Positions 44,230 through 53,137 of a DNA stretch of 64,000 nucleotides are shown here, one piece after another; position 1 is the stretch's first letter; the number at the start of each line of letters is the position of its first letter. Under the pieces are notes generated by a model that saw only the letters and a program-made list of their open reading frames with translations, made no database searches and was not told where the DNA came from. Source of the DNA: G963676655 sp963676655 (GTDB lineage: Bacteria; Verrucomicrobiota; Lentisphaeria; Victivallales; Victivallaceae); contig CAXXKX010000003.1 of the NCBI GenBank assembly GCA_963676655.2, positions 5,208,001 to 5,272,000 of the forward strand. The letters run 5' to 3'. A program made the translations under genes and the position numbers.

Positions 44230-45270
44230 TCAATCAATCATAGGATTATACGGTTCCGATTCTTTGGCGATTCCCAGATTATCGCGTTCGTTATATTTTA
44301 TATATTCATCATAGGCTTCACTCATGCCTTTTTCTTTATATAGCTTAAGAACTTCCTCTGTTAGTTCGTAAGGCTTGGAACGATCAATTTTCCATGGTTT
44401 TTTATCTCTGAATTTATTATAAAAAAGATTCTTGATCTTTTTTCTTTCCTCTAAATGAATCATACAAGCTCGAATGCAACCGGCTGCACCTTCTACTGCA
44501 CGCCCATAACGATACTGTCTCGGATATTCACCTTCAAAGGGATTCAATTCATTATCTAAACCGCCATGGATGCCTTTTTCACAAGCCATTTCATCAAGTT
44601 TACCCCATTCAATTTCGTGCCCCGCAATAGTTACTTTGACAGATTCATCTTTAGAGATGGCTTTGCCGGTACAGTTTTTTACACACAACTTACAGTGATC
44701 ACAAATTTTTCCCTCATAAATAGGATCAGGTTCAAGTTCGGCATCCGTTAAAAGAATGACAAACCGCTGGCGAGGCCCGAATTCCGGAGTAAGAAAAACT
44801 TTACTCCACCCGATTTCACCTAATCCAGCCATATAAGCCGCAAGCCTGAAATGCACCAGAACATCAGGATATGGTTTCCCTTCAGCCACAGGCCGACTCC
44901 AGCCTTCACGGAATTTTCCAGTAACTATATTTGTGGCTTCTCCTCCGTTTGCGTTTAACATTGGAACTGTCTCGTAGCCTCGATCCTCAAGATAACGGGT
45001 TAGGTTCCATAAAACCATTGGACCATAAACTTGATTCAGAGCCGCATATCCCATAGAGGGATAAGTGCTGAATAATGTGCCTTCCTCAATACCGCGTAAT
45101 GTTCCTCTGGCAATCCTGAATCCAAGTACTATCATAGACTTCGCATTCGGGAAAATATATCGAGCGTCGTTCTGTTTCGGGGCTCCCTCAAAACGGCTCA
45201 TCGGGGATATCCCGACTAAGTCAGCCCCCAAGCTTTTTGCATGTTTTTTTACTTCTTCTGCAGTAATCAT
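44230..45270 (-). CDS. QueG-like 4Fe-4S reductase family protein (COG1600)
   Basis: 346 residues from ATG 45270, which has AAAGGA upstream; a GTG at 45318 would only add a non-conserved tail. N-terminal MITAEEVKKHAKSLGADLVGISP, a cobalamin-binding-type reductase core (AYMAGLGEIGWSKVFLTPEFGPRQRF matches the GLGxxGKNxxLxxxxxGxxxR pattern), then CDHCKLCVKNC, a ferredoxin cluster, and further Cys (MACEKG, CIRACM). Related to epoxyqueuosine reductase and reductive dehalogenases. In this place, at the head of a carbohydrate operon under an AraC-type promoter, a housekeeping tRNA-modification role seems unlikely; the substrate is unknown. Confidence 0.75.
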   Translation of the reverse strand: MITAEEVKKHAKSLGADLVGISPMSRFEGAPKQNDARYIFPNAKSMIVLGFRIARGTLRGIEEGTLFSTYPSMGYAALNQVYGPMVLWNLTRYLEDRGYETVPMLNANGGEATNIVTGKFREGWSRPVAEGKPYPDVLVHFRLAAYMAGLGEIGWSKVFLTPEFGPRQRFVILLTDAELEPDPIYEGKICDHCKLCVKNCTGKAISKDESVKVTIAGHEIEWGKLDEMACEKGIHGGLDNELNPFEGEYPRQYRYGRAVEGAAGCIRACMIHLEERKKIKNLFYNKFRDKKPWKIDRSKPYELTEEVLKLYKEKGMSEAYDEYIKYNERDNLGIAKESEPYNPMID

Positions 45271-45438
45271 TTTTTTCCTTTGTTTTATTTGTACATGTAA
45301 CTGGTCTATAACTACCACTTCTAAGACTTTTTAACGTATAATCTCAATTGTAAACAATGGTAAAATATTCTCATCTCATTCCCGGCAATTAGTTCATATA
45401 TTGTATTACGTTTTTTTACCTTTATATGAGTGAAATGT

Positions 45439-45521
45439 ATTATATATACATATATTATATATGGATATTATTGTATTTGGAATGGATAGAATGCGCAATA
45501 TTTTGTACATTATGAACATTA
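45439..45521 (-). promoter_or_regulatory. AraC-regulon promoter element, copy A (for the QueG-like operon)
   Basis: Reading the minus strand, 45521-45468 holds a 54-base element containing TAATGTTCATAATGTACAAA and ATTGCGCATTCTATCCATTC. It matches 51646-51699 (plus strand) at 53 of 54 positions. TATAAT follows 23 bases later at 45444-45439. It lies about 170 bases before the start codon at 45270. The identity of two non-coding segments 6 kb apart in opposite orientation, one of them beside an AraC gene, is the evidence for a shared regulator. Confidence 0.75.
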
Positions 45522-45597
45522 GCTGTGAATATTCCTTTTATGAGCTCTAAACAAATTTCCCTCTGTATTATGGGAACCCTATAATCAACGCGATAAA

Positions 45598-47073
45598 TTA
45601 CATCCGCTGATTGATTTTTATTCCACATTTTTTTATGTCCATATAAGATTTGTAAATATTTTTATAACGGTCGAAATTTCCTAACGAATTCTGGTGCTTT
45701 TCTTTTACCATTTGTTTTTTCGCCTGCTCATAAGATGAGAATACTTTTCCTTTTACTCCTGCAATAATAGCAGTTCCTAAGGTTCCACATTCCTTTTCCC
45801 TGTTTTCAACAACCGGAATATCAAGGAGATCAGCAATTATCTGCTGCCATAATCTTGATTCTGCGCCTCCGCCGGAAATATATAGTTTGCTAATAGGATA
45901 TCCACTTTCTCGGAGCTGCTCCAATGCGCTTTTGAAATACATAATAATTCCGGTCATTGCTCCTTTATATATATCTCCGCGTGTATGTACAAACGACAAG
46001 CCGCCAATCAGGCCTTGTCCTCCGGCAGCATAATCTAAAGGACCGGTTTGGGTGAAATAGGGAAGCACAATTGCCGGGTGTTGAGCCATGGTTGCTTCTG
46101 CGTCCATTAGTTGATATGAACGGTCGTCCGGCAAATCACGGAACATCTCCCGCTTTAGCCATTTTAATAGTGCTCCTCCGGAACCGTGATAGATAAAACT
46201 GACATATCGGTCGGGAATGGTATGCGGTTCAATATTGAGTCCCAGTTTCGCTAATGGAGATTCCGGTCCAGGACAATCGTGTGTCAATACCATACAGGCA
46301 TAGGTTCCCAGCCCCAGCATAGCGGTCCCTGGCTCACATACACCGGAACCAATTGCAGCGGCACACTGGTCATGGGAACCGCTTACTACCATGATATGTT
46401 CCGGTAGTCCCAGTTTTCGGCTCATCTCCTGGGTTATATGACTTACAATCTGCCCGGACGGAACCGGCTTCGGGAGTTTTACACAATCGATGCCTGCCGC
46501 ATCAAGCAAAGGCTTTGACCAATGACGGTTTGACAGGTCGAAGAGTAGCGTCCGAGCCGCCAAAGAATAATTCATCTGAACCAGGCCAGTTAGTTTGTAA
46601 GTAACAAAATCCGCCCAGGAAAAGAACTTGACGGTTTTTCTATAGAGTTCCGGCTCTTCCATCATGACCCGGCATAAATACGGCAGTGCATATCCTCCTC
46701 CGGCTGGTTGCCCGGTGATATGATAAATTTTATCAATGTCGATTTTGCTAATAAAACGTTCCAGATATTTATCTCCGCGTGTGTCTGTACCCAGTACCGA
46801 ATTGCCGCAAATATCACCATTGTGATTAACCGGAACCATTGCTTCACCCATTGAGGCAACCGAAAGCGCCGCGATTTCAGTAACCTTCGCGGTGCATGAG
46901 ATGATTATTTCCACAATCCCGTTCCATACCTCTTGAGCATCAAGTTCCGCCTGTCCATGTTGTGCACGGATAATTTCATATTCGCGGTATGCTGAAACCA
47001 GCTTGTTTCCTTGTTCATCGAATATTGCCGCTTTGCAACCGGTAGTTCCGATATCTATTCCCATTAAGTTCAT
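45598..47073 (-). CDS. FGGY-family carbohydrate kinase (xylulokinase/fuculokinase-like)
   Basis: 491 residues from ATG 47073, chosen because the phosphate-binding motif MGIDIGTTGCKAAIF follows directly; the longer reading overlaps the aldolase gene. Further motifs: VVSGSHDQCAAAIGSG, LGLGTYACMVL, PYFTQTGPLDYAAGG and LYISGGGAESRLWQQI. It would phosphorylate the ketose made by the isomerase two genes upstream. Gene order isomerase, aldolase, kinase with gaps of 5 and 7 bases makes a compact sugar-breakdown operon. Confidence 0.9.
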   Translation of the reverse strand: MNLMGIDIGTTGCKAAIFDEQGNKLVSAYREYEIIRAQHGQAELDAQEVWNGIVEIIISCTAKVTEIAALSVASMGEAMVPVNHNGDICGNSVLGTDTRGDKYLERFISKIDIDKIYHITGQPAGGGYALPYLCRVMMEEPELYRKTVKFFSWADFVTYKLTGLVQMNYSLAARTLLFDLSNRHWSKPLLDAAGIDCVKLPKPVPSGQIVSHITQEMSRKLGLPEHIMVVSGSHDQCAAAIGSGVCEPGTAMLGLGTYACMVLTHDCPGPESPLAKLGLNIEPHTIPDRYVSFIYHGSGGALLKWLKREMFRDLPDDRSYQLMDAEATMAQHPAIVLPYFTQTGPLDYAAGGQGLIGGLSFVHTRGDIYKGAMTGIIMYFKSALEQLRESGYPISKLYISGGGAESRLWQQIIADLLDIPVVENREKECGTLGTAIIAGVKGKVFSSYEQAKKQMVKEKHQNSLGNFDRYKNIYKSYMDIKKCGIKINQRM

Positions 47074-47080
47074 GTTTGTT

Positions 47081-48058
47081 TTATTTCCCTGAAAAATTCT
47101 GATAGTTGAGCGTTTCAAGAATCTCCAACATTATATCTGAAGCTTTATCAACAGAATCCATCAGATAACGATTTGACTCAACTGATTCAAAGTCATTGCC
47201 AAACAGGGCTTCTGCGCGTCTGAATAAATTTCCAGCTGCATATCTACCGGCTTCACGGGCAATTTTCGTCCACATATTGACCCGTACCACTCCGTCATCA
47301 GCCAAGCTCGACATCTGCTCCACGTTAAGCGATGACGTTCCGTGCAGGACCAGCATTTTTCGTCCAAGAACATCCGTAAGACTTCTGGCGCGTTCCTGTA
47401 GGTATGTCACATCGCCGCAGCTTGCCGCCTGTTGTTCGGTGCCGAGATCGGCCACCAGAAAATCAATACCGGTATTTTTGACATAAGCGGCGGCCGTCTC
47501 CAGATAATTATCAGTTTCGATGCTGTTATCTTTATCGTGTTTATCAGCAACAACCAGTTCCTCCATGATTCCTTCGATCATGATTTTCTTTCCGTATTTG
47601 CCGATGTAATCACGGGTCATACTGATATTCTGTGCGGCGGGATAACGTTGAGCATCAAACATTACCGAGGCAAGATACTTAGTCCCCTCGGTAAGCGCCC
47701 ACTCATCACGTTCCGGGTCGGCATGGTCAAGATGCGGCAGGACAACGATATTATGATACGGTGAATCCTGATTGCCGCAAAGTAGATGCATATGTTCCAT
47801 GATGCTTATAAAACCGAGTTTAGAGTCTTTGCAGTGTGTTACCCGCTGCGCCTGCGGCATATACGGATAGTTAAAGGTCATCGCAATTGCCAACGGTATG
47901 CTTTCAATCTGGTATTTGTCGCAAAGCTTTTTCGCCGCAAGCAGAATCGCTTCAGTGTTCCAGTGGCTGGCAGTGCAGAAAATCGCCATTGCAGCTTTGT
48001 TTTCAATTACCTGTTCAATTGCTTGCTGTGCTTGTTTTCGGGTATTTATTATAGGCAT
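47081..48058 (-). CDS. Divergent class II aldolase-family protein
   Basis: 325 residues, GGAGG before the ATG. The class II aldolase framework is visible but altered: IVVLPHLDHADPERDE (HLDHG position), MIEGIMEE (EGE position), DFLVADLGTEQQA (SIGTxHG position), MLVLHGTSSL (LHGGSG) and VVRVNMWTKIA (KVNVxT). The metal-binding His and Glu residues look kept (PHLDHAD, GTEQ substitution of His is notable), so it may be an active aldolase for an unusual ketose phosphate, or a GatZ/KbaZ-like relative. Five bases after the isomerase gene. Confidence 0.75.
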   Translation of the reverse strand: MPIINTRKQAQQAIEQVIENKAAMAIFCTASHWNTEAILLAAKKLCDKYQIESIPLAIAMTFNYPYMPQAQRVTHCKDSKLGFISIMEHMHLLCGNQDSPYHNIVVLPHLDHADPERDEWALTEGTKYLASVMFDAQRYPAAQNISMTRDYIGKYGKKIMIEGIMEELVVADKHDKDNSIETDNYLETAAAYVKNTGIDFLVADLGTEQQAASCGDVTYLQERARSLTDVLGRKMLVLHGTSSLNVEQMSSLADDGVVRVNMWTKIAREAGRYAAGNLFRRAEALFGNDFESVESNRYLMDSVDKASDIMLEILETLNYQNFSGK

Positions 48059-48063
48059 AATAT

Positions 48064-49494
48064 TTACCTCCGTCCTTTGCGCAACGCGCTCTGTATTTCT
48101 TCCAGAGTGGGCGCGACCGGATCAAATTCTAAATTATCGATATGTCTCGCAGCCTCATAAAGTGCCGGAGCAAAATTACCATATACGCAGGAAACATGAT
48201 GTATGTATGGGCCATAGATAATTTTTTCCTCCCATAAAGGCCAGTCATTGACTTCAATATAGCTGTAAGTTCCCTGATTAAATGGACCTGGAACGCTTTT
48301 GCCTTCACCGCAAAAAAGAGAATATTTACCGTTAATGCCATCGAAACGGCTTACCGTAATGGGGCCGTCCTTGAGCTTCCAGTTACAGACGCCTTCCGCA
48401 TGACTGGGCAGAACAAAATGCTTATTGATATTGCATTTTTCCGCAGCGAGAGAAGCTGGAAACGGTCCGCAATGCCATAACAATTCAGCGTTGTCATTTT
48501 CAGGATGACGTATGGTCAGATCAGCAAAGAATGTCGGTTGCATGAAATGGCCACATGCCTGAAGCAGCAGGGAACTCAACGCTCCGTGAATGTCGGTTTC
48601 GCAAGCAACCGGTAAACCGGAGTCGGTCAGTTCGGCATGAACAAAACAGGAGCACAAATTCAATTCATCCTGCAAAGAATCCCAGCATTGAAATGCCACG
48701 GCGTTGAGGTTTTCAGCTTCGGTCCATTTTTGAATCGCCAGTTTCAGAGCCGCTAGTTTTAGCGGAAGTTCCTTGCTGACTCCAGAAAAATCAGCAGTCT
48801 TGCACATGGTAGCAGCAGTATCAGTAAGCTGTGAAGATGGTGACGCCAGCGAGCTTTTGACCTCAGCAATGATTTTACTCAGATCAATTGGGATGATCTG
48901 AATGCCGAACTTTTCGGTCAGTTCGCCTTCGTTGACAACAACCGAATAAAAATCCCGCGGTCGGGTCGAAACCTGCCCAATACGCGCATTGATAAAATGT
49001 TTGACCGAGTCAGCGGCCCGGAGAAAATTCAGGAAACCGTTCGCAAAAACCGGGGCGTCGAGTCTTGAATTTGTGATATAAGAGAATTTTACTCCGAATC
49101 GTTGCAGAACTTTTGAGCTAGCGAAAAGACCGCATTGCGAATCACGTAAACGCTCACCTGCGACATTTGGAGCTTCATCCCGCGGTCCCCACAACAGTAC
49201 CGGTTTGCCAATTTTCTTCGCGGCCTGGGCTATCGCATCTTCAGAACCAAAATTACAATGTGGACAGAAAAGCGCGTCAACTTCGTGCTTGATGAAGTGT
49301 CTAGCTGCCTGCTGACTATCTCCGGCATCACATAACAACCCTTCCTCATTCAGCCAGTCAAGGTCAATAATTTCAAGGTCGGGCGCCAGATCTCTGATCT
49401 TCTTGAGCGTAAGTTCTTTATATTTGATTGAATCTTCGCGGGAAAAAAACCTCCTCCTAGTCGGCATGAATCCAAGACGTAAAGGCATATGCAT
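48064..49494 (-). CDS. FucI/AraA-fold sugar isomerase-like protein, paralogue 2 (divergent)
   Basis: 476 residues. Same fold as the proteins at 16543 and 51767: N-terminal flavodoxin-like part (LRLGFMPTRRRFFSRED, VDALFCPHCNFGSED), conserved RPRDFY-containing segment in place of GRVPGFYT, and the metal-site region with FQCWDSLQ, CETDIHGALSS, DLTIRH and WHCGPFP. Clearly more diverged than the other two are from each other. Starts at 49494 (ATGCATATG; the second ATG at 49488 is an alternative) after AGGA. First gene of the LacI-controlled operon. Confidence 0.78.
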   Translation of the reverse strand: MHMPLRLGFMPTRRRFFSREDSIKYKELTLKKIRDLAPDLEIIDLDWLNEEGLLCDAGDSQQAARHFIKHEVDALFCPHCNFGSEDAIAQAAKKIGKPVLLWGPRDEAPNVAGERLRDSQCGLFASSKVLQRFGVKFSYITNSRLDAPVFANGFLNFLRAADSVKHFINARIGQVSTRPRDFYSVVVNEGELTEKFGIQIIPIDLSKIIAEVKSSLASPSSQLTDTAATMCKTADFSGVSKELPLKLAALKLAIQKWTEAENLNAVAFQCWDSLQDELNLCSCFVHAELTDSGLPVACETDIHGALSSLLLQACGHFMQPTFFADLTIRHPENDNAELLWHCGPFPASLAAEKCNINKHFVLPSHAEGVCNWKLKDGPITVSRFDGINGKYSLFCGEGKSVPGPFNQGTYSYIEVNDWPLWEEKIIYGPYIHHVSCVYGNFAPALYEAARHIDNLEFDPVAPTLEEIQSALRKGRR

Positions 49495-49520
49495 AATTAA
49501 ATCCTTTCATTTGCATATTG

Positions 49521-49567
49521 TTGTCACGTGTCAACTAATATTATAGTCCATTTTTTTCACGTGTCAA
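49521..49567 (-). promoter_or_regulatory. Near-consensus promoter with two LacI-type operators
   Basis: On the minus strand TTGACA (49567-49562) and TATAAT (49545-49540) are separated by 16 bases. Two copies of the near-palindrome TTGACACGTGA overlap it: one at 49567-49554 covers the -35 box, the other at 49534-49521 lies just after the -10 box. CACGTG is the perfect core of both. This places repressor sites so that the LacI protein encoded next door would block the isomerase operon. Confidence 0.75.
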
Positions 49568-49612
49568 CACGATGATTTTAAAAAAGCATTAAAAAAAGCT
49601 TAAGAGCAGAAA

Positions 49613-50614
49613 TCAAGCTGATTCCCGGCGGATAATCTCAGGGGCGAACATATATTGTTTTTGATCAGGTTTACGACCTTGTAAATATTCATCAATAATA
49701 TCAATACAGGTACGAGCAAATAAATCATTACGCTGACGAATAGTAGTCAAGGATGGACTTAAAAATGCACTGAAACGGAGATTGTCATGTCCAGTCACCA
49801 GAATATCTTTTCCTATAATGATTCCATCTTCATTTAATGCTCGCATTGCCCCTAAAGCCACAGCGTCAGTAACACAAATCAAGGCATCCGGTATAATTCC
49901 CCTTGTAAGAGTTTGTCGCAGATTTTCGTAACCGAACCTTTCATTGTCCTGTTGCTCCTGACTATATGAACACTCCACGAGGGAGGGCGACAAGCCATGT
50001 TCCTGCATAGCTTCACAATAACCGCGCTTACGCTCCCGGGCTGTTCTATTGGTGTCATAATAAAAACTTCCTAAGTAAGCAGGGGAGCGACCGGCGTTAA
50101 TCAAAGTCTCTGTTATTTGTTTTACGCCGAGGCAATTGTCGTTGATAACATGGTAGCAATCTTCATTTAACGGTCGGTCGAAATATACCACCGGAACATT
50201 TTTGCGGGCAATTTCATGGATACGTTGATTAGGAGCGTTTACAACCGGAACGATTATCATTGCACAGACTTTCAAGGATAGAAAATTTTTTACAATTTCG
50301 GCTTCAAGTGCACTGTTGTTATACGAAGAGCGATAAACCAGTTGATAGTCCCGTTGAACTGAAACATAATCAAGCACTTCAATAAACTCACTGTAAAAAT
50401 CATCAGTAAGATATGGAACCACCACTCCAATCAGGGTTGTACGCCCCTTTACCAGCCCGACGGCATTGCGGTTGGGAATATATCCGTATTTTTCGCATTC
50501 CTCCAGAATACGCTTGCGGGTTTGGGGCAGAACCTTGGAGTTGTTGCTCAAGGCCCGGGAAATAGTATATCGTGAGAACCCCGTCTTTTTCGCAATAAAA
50601 TCCATTGTTACCAT
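49613..50614 (-). CDS. LacI-family transcriptional regulator
   Basis: 333 residues, full length. HTH at 1-25 (TMDFIAKKTGFSRYTISRALS, with the hinge helix region GYIPNRNAVGLVKG), then a periplasmic-binding-protein-like sensor: IGVVVPYLTDDFYSEF, VPVVYFDRPL, DALICVTDAVALGAMRAL, TGHDNLRFSAFLSPSLTTIRQ. Same strand as the isomerase operon downstream, with the operator-containing promoter between them. Expected to repress that operon until the sugar or its derivative binds. Confidence 0.93.
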   Translation of the reverse strand: MVTMDFIAKKTGFSRYTISRALSNNSKVLPQTRKRILEECEKYGYIPNRNAVGLVKGRTTLIGVVVPYLTDDFYSEFIEVLDYVSVQRDYQLVYRSSYNNSALEAEIVKNFLSLKVCAMIIVPVVNAPNQRIHEIARKNVPVVYFDRPLNEDCYHVINDNCLGVKQITETLINAGRSPAYLGSFYYDTNRTARERKRGYCEAMQEHGLSPSLVECSYSQEQQDNERFGYENLRQTLTRGIIPDALICVTDAVALGAMRALNEDGIIIGKDILVTGHDNLRFSAFLSPSLTTIRQRNDLFARTCIDIIDEYLQGRKPDQKQYMFAPEIIRRESA

Positions 50615-50778
50615 AATTTAGCACAACCGTTTGTTATAATTTATAAAGCACCCGTTTTGAATATAAAACTCTTTATCTATAATTTCAAGTATGGTTTTAA
50701 CTTTCCTGATGTCTGCGGATAAAAGGATAAAAGCCTTTTCCTCCCGGGATTACAAAATTGGCTCAAATGCAGATTAAA

Positions 50779-51630
50779 TCAATGGTGGTGACTCTTGGCT
50801 ATATTGATAAAGCATATTTCTTTGCGGTAATTATACGGCGAGATGCCGTATCTCTTTTTAAACAATTTAGAAAAGTAAAATTCATCATTAATTCCAACTA
50901 AATAAGCAATATCACTAATCTGCCTGGATTCGCCACGTAGCAATTCAGCGGCTTTGCGAAGCCGTTGATGAATAACAAACTTTTGCGGAGATATTCCGGT
51001 TATCTGTTTGAACAAGCGTCGAAAATGAGTTGATGAGATTCCCATCTCCTTTGATTTAATATCAAAGTCAAAATTCAACTGTGGAGTATTCTCTATATCC
51101 TCTATTAGTTTGTTCAATATTGGAGTTTCCCATCGGGAATTAAGCAGGGACTCATCTTTTTTCGCTATCTCTGACATGGTATCATGGTCATGCAGCATCA
51201 ATAGCAGTTTTTCAAATTTCAATATCAGTTGGTCGTGATCGACAAAGCGGCTGTTGACTTCTTCAATAATCTCCGTGATCAAATTATAAAACACATCCGG
51301 TTGATGTATTTTGATCAACGGATTTTCAGGTTTTACCGGCAACAGACCCGACGCGATATAGGAATCTACTCGAGTCCCGGAAAAACAGACAAAGTTATGA
51401 TCTCGCGGGAGTCCGTCAACCGAGCCATACTCGAAAAACGTCCCGGGATGAGAAATAAACGCATAAGGACCCTCAACTATAAAATCATACTTCTGATTAG
51501 TTTTCAGGTGTAATTTCCCCCCATGATTATACTGGAGTCCGTAATACAGGGGAAAATGACTTGAACTTCCACTAAAATTATGATGTGCATAAGCAATATG
51601 CAGTTTAATGTCATTAAAAAAAGAAGTCAT
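50779..51630 (-). CDS. AraC-family transcriptional regulator
   Basis: 283 residues. N-terminal cupin-like sensor (about 1-110: LHIAYAHHNFSG, YAFISHPGTFFEYG) and two C-terminal HTH motifs (about 185-275: FDIKSKEMGISSTHFRRLFK and the second with ISDIAYLVGINDEFYFSKLF) ending in KKRYGISPYNYRK. Divergent from the isomerase-MocA-ThuA-symporter operon; its start codon lies 16 bases from the 54-bp element. It probably activates that operon and, through the second copy at 45.5 kb, the QueG-like operon. Confidence 0.92.
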   Translation of the reverse strand: MTSFFNDIKLHIAYAHHNFSGSSSHFPLYYGLQYNHGGKLHLKTNQKYDFIVEGPYAFISHPGTFFEYGSVDGLPRDHNFVCFSGTRVDSYIASGLLPVKPENPLIKIHQPDVFYNLITEIIEEVNSRFVDHDQLILKFEKLLLMLHDHDTMSEIAKKDESLLNSRWETPILNKLIEDIENTPQLNFDFDIKSKEMGISSTHFRRLFKQITGISPQKFVIHQRLRKAAELLRGESRQISDIAYLVGINDEFYFSKLFKKRYGISPYNYRKEICFINIAKSHHH

Positions 51631-51645
51631 AATAATATTTATCCA

Positions 51646-51725
51646 TAATGTTCATAATGTACAAAATATTGCGCATTTTATCCATTCCAAATACAATAAA
51701 ATACATTTATATTATGTTATATAAT
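51646..51725 (+). promoter_or_regulatory. AraC-regulon promoter element, copy B
   Basis: 54-base element at 51646-51699 matching copy A with one mismatch. The left part has a tandem repeat CATAATGTT/CATAATGTA (51644-51661) as expected for paired AraC-monomer sites, followed by ATATTGCGCAT. TATAAT at 51720-51725 is 41 bases before the ATG at 51767. The element lies in the divergent promoter region of the AraC gene, allowing autoregulation. Confidence 0.78.
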
Positions 51726-51766
51726 ACATTTTATATGTATGGAAGTCAATTAAAAAGGTAAATAAA

Positions 51767-53119
51767 ATGGAAAAACTTATTGTCGGTTATGTCGGGCTGT
51801 CGAAGGCAAGCTGGAAAACTCCTAAAATCCAAGGCTTAATGGATCAGGCAGTCGCCAGTCTAGAAAAACTTCCGGTTGAAGTCGTACGTCAAGACGAATT
51901 GACTATCTCGGATAATGAAGTGATTAAGCAGTGCGACCAGTTCAATGCAAAACAGGTTGATGTCGTAATCATTCATTTCCCAACCTTTCCACTGGGTGCT
52001 ATGATTCCGGAAATCGCCAGCCGAACCAATGTCCCGATTCTGCTTTTTGCCAACCCTGAAAAACCGGCAGAAGGCGGGATTTGGGAGCAAAACTCGTTCT
52101 GCGGTGCCAATATGGCCGCACATGTCATGCATCGGATGAAGAAGAAATATCGGATGATCTGGGGAAAAAGCGAAGAACTCGGCGGTCTTGTCAAATCATA
52201 CTGTAACGTTCTGGCCTGCGCCAAAAGCATTAGAAATACCAAAGTCGGCCTGATTGGCGGGCGCGTCCCCGGGTTCTATACCTCCAACTTCAATGAACTG
52301 CGTTTACGCACGGAACTCGGCAGTGCGGTTGAGATAATTGACCTGGTAGAAATAGTTGAAACTGCCAGAAAAATTACCGGCGAACTAGCTATCGCCGGTT
52401 TGGCCAAAGTTAAAGAGAGTGCCGCCGAAACCTGTTGTGTCAGTGATGAAGAACTGGCCAAAGCCGGCAAACTTTATCAGGCCTTCATTCAGGTTAAAGA
52501 AAAATATAATCTCGACGACCTGGCAATCCGCTGCTGGCCGGAGTTCCCGGATTACTATGATATCGCACCTTGCGCGGTTATCGGCATGCTGAATAACGAC
52601 GGAATTGTCAGCAGTTGCGAAGGCGATGTTTACGGGGCCTTGACCATGGCCATGCAGAAGCATCTCAGCGGCGGCGGCGCTCCGTTCTTTGTCGACCTGA
52701 TCTCATTTGATTATGGTGATAATACCGGCGTGGTCTGGCACTGCGGCGCGGCACCAAAATGTTTGTGCCGCGACTCGTCCGAAACCGTTCTGCGGAAGCA
52801 TATGCGGGTTGATGGTGGCGACAAAAAGGGTTTGACCAACGACTTCTCGCTCAAGTCCGGTCGGATCACCTTGGCCAAGCTCGACGAGACGGATGAAGGT
52901 TACCGCATGCTGATCGCAACTGGAACCGCACTGGATACAGACAAGTTTATTCGTGGTAATCCTTTGCGCATCAAGTTCGATGACGATATGAAAAACCTGA
53001 TCGACACCATTATCAAAGAGGGTTTTGAACATCACTATTCGGTTATTCACGCTGATATGAAAAACGAGCTGCTTGCCTTATGTGAGCTTTGCGGCATCAA
53101 GCCGATAACGGTTGGCTAA
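51767..53119 (+). CDS. FucI/AraA-fold sugar isomerase, paralogue 3
   Basis: 450 residues, closest in the window to the protein at 16543 (shared GGRVPGFYTS-x-FNEL, RCWPEFPDYYDIA versus RCWPEFSDLYDIG, CEGDVYGAL, FVDLISFD, WHCGAAPKCLC, GGDKKG, EGFEHHYSVIHAD). Same fold and inferred aldose-ketose isomerisation. Here there is no kinase or aldolase in the operon; instead MocA, ThuA and a symporter follow, so the pathway differs or borrows enzymes from another module. AAGGT before ATG. Confidence 0.83.
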   Translation: MEKLIVGYVGLSKASWKTPKIQGLMDQAVASLEKLPVEVVRQDELTISDNEVIKQCDQFNAKQVDVVIIHFPTFPLGAMIPEIASRTNVPILLFANPEKPAEGGIWEQNSFCGANMAAHVMHRMKKKYRMIWGKSEELGGLVKSYCNVLACAKSIRNTKVGLIGGRVPGFYTSNFNELRLRTELGSAVEIIDLVEIVETARKITGELAIAGLAKVKESAAETCCVSDEELAKAGKLYQAFIQVKEKYNLDDLAIRCWPEFPDYYDIAPCAVIGMLNNDGIVSSCEGDVYGALTMAMQKHLSGGGAPFFVDLISFDYGDNTGVVWHCGAAPKCLCRDSSETVLRKHMRVDGGDKKGLTNDFSLKSGRITLAKLDETDEGYRMLIATGTALDTDKFIRGNPLRIKFDDDMKNLIDTIIKEGFEHHYSVIHADMKNELLALCELCGIKPITVG

Positions 53120-53137
53120 AAAAAAGGAGATTTTATC

